Source of the DNA: Owenia fusiformis
Lineage: Eukaryota > Annelida > Polychaeta > Sabellida > Oweniidae
NCBI GenBank assembly: GCA_903813345.2
Contig: CAIIXF020000001.1
Coordinates: 42,873,366-42,937,365, forward strand
Length of the DNA stretch: 64,000 nucleotides
Direction: 5' to 3'
This document shows positions 59,480-64,000 of the stretch, one piece after another; the stretch's first letter is position 1; every line of letters starts with the position of its first letter. Below the pieces are notes generated by a model. It saw nothing but the letters and a program-made list of their open reading frames with translations. It was not told the origin of the DNA and did not search any database. A program made the translations under genes and the position numbers.

Positions 59480-60010
59480 ACACTTGCGTAACCTCTGGGT
59501 ACACCTTCTATTCCTGCAAATCAGTTGACTAAGAGTAGTAGCAGAATGCATCTAGCGATTGTATGAAAAATGGTAAGGGCTAAACTTCGTTCATGGCCAA
59601 GTGGCCTTGAAATATCTAAGGCAGGTCGTACATACTGGAAGAATTTCCCCTCACCATAGGCCATATGCAATCCAAATTGACATTTTCAGCACAAGTTACT
59701 GCCAGTTTAAACCACATCAAAATCAACTGTATTGACTATGATTCTTATTAGGTCATGACAGAAGCAGTCTTTGGCATGCTTCTTCATATGAGCGAATGGT
59801 GATGGCAGATACTTCACTATCGGGCTAAGATATTGCATTACCTCATTGTGAGGTCACTATCTTCTTGCCATCTTCCTCCAGGGTTTCAGTTTTGATGCCT
59901 GGAAGGAAAACAGCTCCCTCTTGTTCCAACTATCTTAGGAAATCTTGCCAATTCCACAGAAGAAAATTAGTAGGATATACTTTCCTCACTGTTCCAGTTT
60001 TGTGCTGTTT
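59480..60010 (-). pseudogene. Decayed repeat-family ORF inside the fold-back element
   Basis: Minus-strand fragments in shifting frames read NWQDFLR, then EGAVFLPGIKTETLEEDGKK IVTSQ, then AHMKKHAKDCFCHDLIRIIV NTVDFDVV, then AYGEGKFFQYV and ISRPLGHERSLAL. The order and motifs recall an uncharacterised protein frequent in invertebrate repeat families, which as I remember has a WQ.FLR, VVTTQG, H...IIRTVDTDVV, FG.GK..YI, LG..K progression before an HAFTGCD motif. Stops and frame breaks show it is dead here. The family link is from memory and needs a search. Confidence 0.45.
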
Positions 60011-60749
60011 GTATCTATGCTCATTAACATCAAAGTTGAATGACTAAGCTACATAGTAGATGCCAAAATAATAGACAGGGCATGTATAGTTAAACATGCT
60101 AACAGTGAAATATAAAGAAAATTTGGTGATTATGCAAATATGATATTACCCACGTAAAAGTCTGCAAATAGTTCATTGTCTTGATGTCAGCTGGGATGTT
60201 TACAAGGACACTAGCTTAAAGGGGCAACAAGGTCTGTAGAAGATTCAAATTTTTTACTTTTTCTGAGCTACCAGGGCAATATTTGGCTTTGACATATCTA
60301 TTTTCTTAAAATGTATGGATAAACTATCAATTTCAGCATTAAGAAGTGTAAATTCAGTTCAAAGCTTCTATAAAGGGAGTCCCACTTATAGGTTTTTAAG
60401 ATCCAAAACATTTCAAGAGGAATCAGCTGAAATAATGTTCATCAATATCTACCTGCCCATGACCAAAGTTTAATCCTCCCCATTTCTCATACAATCATTG
60501 GATATGATGTTACATCTGTATTCTACTGCTATGGAAAAATGGAATAAATGGATTGAGATTTAAATGTGTCACTGAATTTTCTAATTGTTGTTAATCATTA
60601 TCTCAGTAGGAATAAAGTGAAAAACTGACTATTTTCCCCATTTTGAGATCATTTTATCTTGAAAATTATTGTGATAACATTTGGCATTCTTGTGCCCAAT
60701 CATTGACTGTCATTATTCACTGACAGAATCCTTGACAGAAGCAGCTCAC

Positions 60750-61065
60750 CTTAACCCCCCCCCCCCCCCATCAGGCTAAGGTGACTGGACTTACTACCCT
60801 TTGCATTCATTCGACTTTCCTTCTCAAAAGAGAGCTTCGTCTTCACTCTATCAGTTTTCAATGAATCTCTGAACTCACTGCGCTAATCAGAGTTTGTTGT
60901 CGAAATAAGGACGGCTTTCTATATGGTCATTTTCTCTGACGAAATCGCATCATTAATGTGCACGCATTTACCACTTGTTCCTTCAAGCTCGCTGATTGGT
61001 TGAGAATAGGTCAGCATGGTTTATTGCAGCTTGGGTCATAAATGCTTTAAGACCCAAGCTGGCAA
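60750..61065 (-). promoter_or_regulatory. Possible relic promoter of the fold-back element's ORF
   Basis: On the minus strand ccaatcagcgagc (near 60,990) is a CCAAT-box-like motif, in a locally CpG-richer stretch about 1 kb upstream of the decayed ORF. A palindrome (agcttgggtc/gacccaagct) spans 61,029-61,061. Weak, positional evidence only. Confidence 0.25.
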
Positions 61066-63604
61066 TGGCATCGGTCATGGGGACGGGGCTGCTAAACTCA
61101 CTCCATCCTTTGCTTCTATATTATGGTAATATGTGATAAAATCACCCCTGACCTGTCAAAAGCTAAAAATGTCATTTTTCAAATTTCCATTATTTTTTAC
61201 ATCTCCTAAGGAATAATATGACAAAACAAGAGTATATGACACAATTCTAAGCTCATTTGAGATGCATACGTCTCATAATTAAGAAAAGTTCAAGGTTAAA
61301 TAAGCCCCCCCCCCCCAGGCCATCATAAGCTAAAATGAAAATTTCAAATTTTAATGTCCAATCATTTTCTACATCTTATTGGAGGTATTATGATTAAACA
61401 GAACTATATGCACCATCTTGAGCTAATTTGGGATACATATATTACAAACCTTAAAAGTTATTAAGGTAAAATATGGTTACCCCTGGCCCTTCAGAAGCGA
61501 TAATGAAAATTTTTTTTTTTTTGAAAAGTTCCAATCATTTTTCAATCCAATTAGGAATAATATGACAAAACAAGACTCAATGCACCATTTTGAGCTCATA
61601 TGAGACCCATACATTGCATATCTTAAAAATTATTAAGGTAGAATAAGGTTACCCCTAGGCCGCAAGGGCTTAAAAATTCAAATTTCGATAATTTTTATCT
61701 CAAAAAATACATGAGCTACCCAAGCCATATTCTATATTTGTGATGAACACTTATACCCATATTAGTATGAATTTTTCCAAGATGATCAGATATCACATTC
61801 TTGAAATACAGTACTTGATGTCCCATATTTGACCCTTTAAAAGATGAATTCACGCTAGATAATTGGGTCAAAATGCATTTTCCACACTAAACACCACATC
61901 TACAATCGGTTTGTCACAATTTCAAGGCTCAGAGCAATCACCAAATGAAGTCATTTAAAAAAATTTACTTCACAACCATTTTTTTTTTTTTATAATGTAC
62001 CCCCTCCCCGCCTGATAGGGGTTGGGGTCAGAGACTAAAAAATCCATGAAGACCACTCCGGATCACTTGCCCCGAAATCATTTTCCACTCAGATCAAGTG
62101 TTTCTACAATTGTGCCAAGTTTGTTGCTTTCCTGAAAAAGTCGAACTATAAAGGGCTCATTTCTGGACATCTGACTGCGCTATGACCCTTGTGATGAAGA
62201 TCCAGAATCAGTCAAAAAACCTAAACCGGAAAACTGTGCTCATTGTGAAAACTAAAAGTGAAGCAACTTTTTTCTGATATTTCTTACATCAAATGGCAGC
62301 CATCTAATTTTTCCCCCTTCAAATTAAATTGGCGGGAAATTCAAAAATTTAAAAAAAAATTTAATCCTTAAATATATTTCAAAAATATGGTTTCTTTTAA
62401 ATTCTTCATGGGTCTTAAGTTATTTCTTCTTTGTAAGTCATACATGTTGCCATTGGTGTTTTTTTCCATGATAATGACTATTTATTTTTGGTTAATATAC
62501 TTATTCTGACTCTCAGCAGGGGGTTAATTATGCATCAAAACTAGTGAAAAAGTAAATATACTTATCAAATATAACTAGGAGAGTAATAAAAAACATATTT
62601 CACATACATTTGACTGAGGGACCAAAAGGCCATATACCCAGACACATCCTTTATTCAGCATGTTGTTTACTCAGTACAAATATGACATTCAGCCCTGTGA
62701 TGTCATAATATTACAGTTCAATAGTCACAAATTAAAAAACAGTCACAGTCAAGAAATTGCAAAAATGGCAGCAATTCTCACCTGATAACAGAAGGCCTTG
62801 CATTTGGTGGCCTAATTTCATACTTCACTTGGACTCACAGCCACACAAAACTTATGCTACCATGAAGAAAGTATACAAAAATTCTCAAAAGTTCATGAAT
62901 TAAATTAGGTAAGATTTAGCCCATCATGAGAAATCATGGCCTTCATATTTCTCGTTGAAGGCAGAAATATATGATGAGTATCAGAATGGATTTAACCATT
63001 TACTGTGTCCATGTAGACCTATGTAGCGCAGTAGTCCCATTCAAATCTAAAACAAGGGCGGGATGTCAAGGAGCAAAATCCTTTCATCAGAATATTAAAA
63101 CATAGTATTTGCCCATTTAATTCGATTCTTGATAATAGTTTTTTTTTTCTGAAAAGTTACTAATTCACAATGAAGCAACGATGTATCTTTTGAATCAATA
63201 TTTTATAACGAAGTGTATTTTTAGAATTTAAATCTTAAATAAAATAGGATTAGTATCAGAATGAAATAGATTACATTACAATTTAATAAATGAGAAAGGT
63301 AGAAACGGTATACTCTTTTATGATCAAGGAGTTTTGGCTCATATGGACAAACTAGTGACAAAAATTAATGCCAACTTTACATTAAAAGATAATCTTGCAA
63401 CATTAACAAGACAAAATGCCACACAGGTTATCGCAAATAAATGAATAGATAGAATTCAATCATTTAAGGTGTTCATATGAAGCGTATGTATTAGTCCTGT
63501 TCGTATCTATAACAAGAGCAGGGTGTCTAGAACATGTAACAGCGGATTATATAAAAATGGACTGTAACAAATACCCGGATTTGTTGATTTTTAAAAAAAG
63601 TAAT

Positions 63605-63735
63605 TTTTTGATATCACTTTTTATGCCCGGCATATGCTGGCATAAAAAGTGATATCCCATTTTATGCTGGCATAAAAAGTGATGTCCCATTTTATGCTGA
63701 GCATAAAAAGAGATACTCCATTTTATGCTGGTATT
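63605..63735. repeat. Tandem repeat of a self-complementary unit, about 33 bp
   Basis: Three to four copies of cattttatgctggcataaaaagtgat-type units. Each holds ttttatgc and gcataaaa facing each other, so each copy can form a small hairpin. Confidence 0.75.
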
Positions 63736-64000
63736 GTTTAGGAAGTGATGTTTAATGGTAGTTCAAGATTTAAGACCCATCATTCTGGCACAGATTGCTG
63801 AACCATTGTTAGTTAAGAATTCCTAATAGAATTAAGAATTATTAGCTGAAACTGAGTTGTTTTGCCCTGGCAAACAATTTTCCAACTTGTAGTTCAACTT
63901 CTTCTGTCTATTTGTTGACAGTCTGTGATGTCATCATCAATCATCACAATAGAAATGAGGTAATTCATGATGACATCACAAAGTACTCTGATGACATCAT

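Larger units (their letters stand above)
57610..62255. mobile_element. Large fold-back element with tandem-repeat-built arms
   Basis: A left arm at about 57,610-58,650 and a right arm at about 61,130-62,255 are reverse complements with scattered changes. Matching landmarks include gcgcagtcagatgtcc against ggacatctgactgcgc and tgcggcctaggggtgacctt against its complement near 61,650. The inner third of each arm is three copies of a roughly 170-bp unit (landmark ggggtaacc, attttaccttaataattt). The 2.5-kb core holds a decayed ORF. Long inverted arms with internal tandem units resemble fold-back transposons. The superfamily is unassigned. Confidence 0.8.
55253..64000 (-). other. KIF1 intron reaching the right edge
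   Basis: At least 8.7 kb with no KIF1 exon visible; the preceding coiled-coil exon must lie beyond 64,000. It carries a MITE copy, the large fold-back element and small repeats described separately. Nothing recognisable is seen in 56,400-57,600 except a mariner-end-like phrase (ggttgtcccagaagtaatgc at 56,929), or in 62,260-63,600. Confidence 0.6.

Noticed and set aside
59865-60047. Plus-strand open frame of 60 codons in the fold-back core
   Set aside because: It is antisense to the decayed ORF fragments and shows no domain.
1-64000. tRNA, rRNA or tRNA-derived SINE genes
   Set aside because: No convincing A/B-box pair, cloverleaf or rRNA segment was seen on either strand by eye; a covariance-model scan would be decisive.

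Overview
The window is animal nuclear DNA. It is AT-rich, its genes are split into many short exons with GT-AG introns, and it carries retrotransposon, MITE and minisatellite sequence typical of an invertebrate. The proteins, a very abundant acatgta motif, a Ngaro-type retroelement and a decayed repeat-family ORF suggest a lophotrochozoan, perhaps a bivalve mollusc. That placement is an inference.

Positions 1-29,580, + strand: a latrophilin-like adhesion GPCR (ADGRL/Cirl). It enters from the left edge in the low-complexity segment before the rhamnose-binding lectin (RBL/SUEL) domain. It then runs through a Thr-rich stalk, HRM domain, GAIN domain, GPS, seven membrane helices and a long acidic cytoplasmic tail. 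Three alternative-splicing candidates are visible: two homologous 107-nt exons for the second half of the RBL domain (1319-1425 and 2818-2924) that the reading frame makes mutually exclusive; a 69-nt cassette (23,935-24,003) in intracellular loop 3; and a 21-nt alternative acceptor before TM3.

Positions 16,770-23,376, - strand: an apparently intact Ngaro-like tyrosine-recombinase retrotransposon inside the TM5/TM6 intron of the GPCR, antisense to it. It has the split direct-repeat layout A1-ORFs-B1-A2-B2. Its ORFs encode an SGNH hydrolase, a CCCH-finger Gag, RT/RNase H and a tyrosine recombinase. A 13-copy minisatellite separates the hydrolase from gag.

Positions about 29,905-55,252, - strand: the C-terminal part of a KIF1/unc-104 kinesin-3 gene, tail to tail with the GPCR gene and about 0.3 kb from it. 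Exons run from just after the FHA/coiled-coil part to the C-terminal PH domain. The motor domain must lie beyond 64 kb. An extra exon (52,244-52,381) looks like a diverged duplicate of the next one (50,494-50,637), with the same phases, and a minisatellite lies just upstream of its acceptor.

Positions 55,253-64,000: KIF1 intron with no exon that I can recognise. Its main occupant is a 4.6-kb fold-back element (about 57,610-62,255) whose long inverted arms are partly built of roughly 170-bp tandem units. The arms enclose a badly decayed ORF related to a protein family that recurs in invertebrate repeats. Several MITE-like elements and short tandem arrays are scattered through the introns of both genes.
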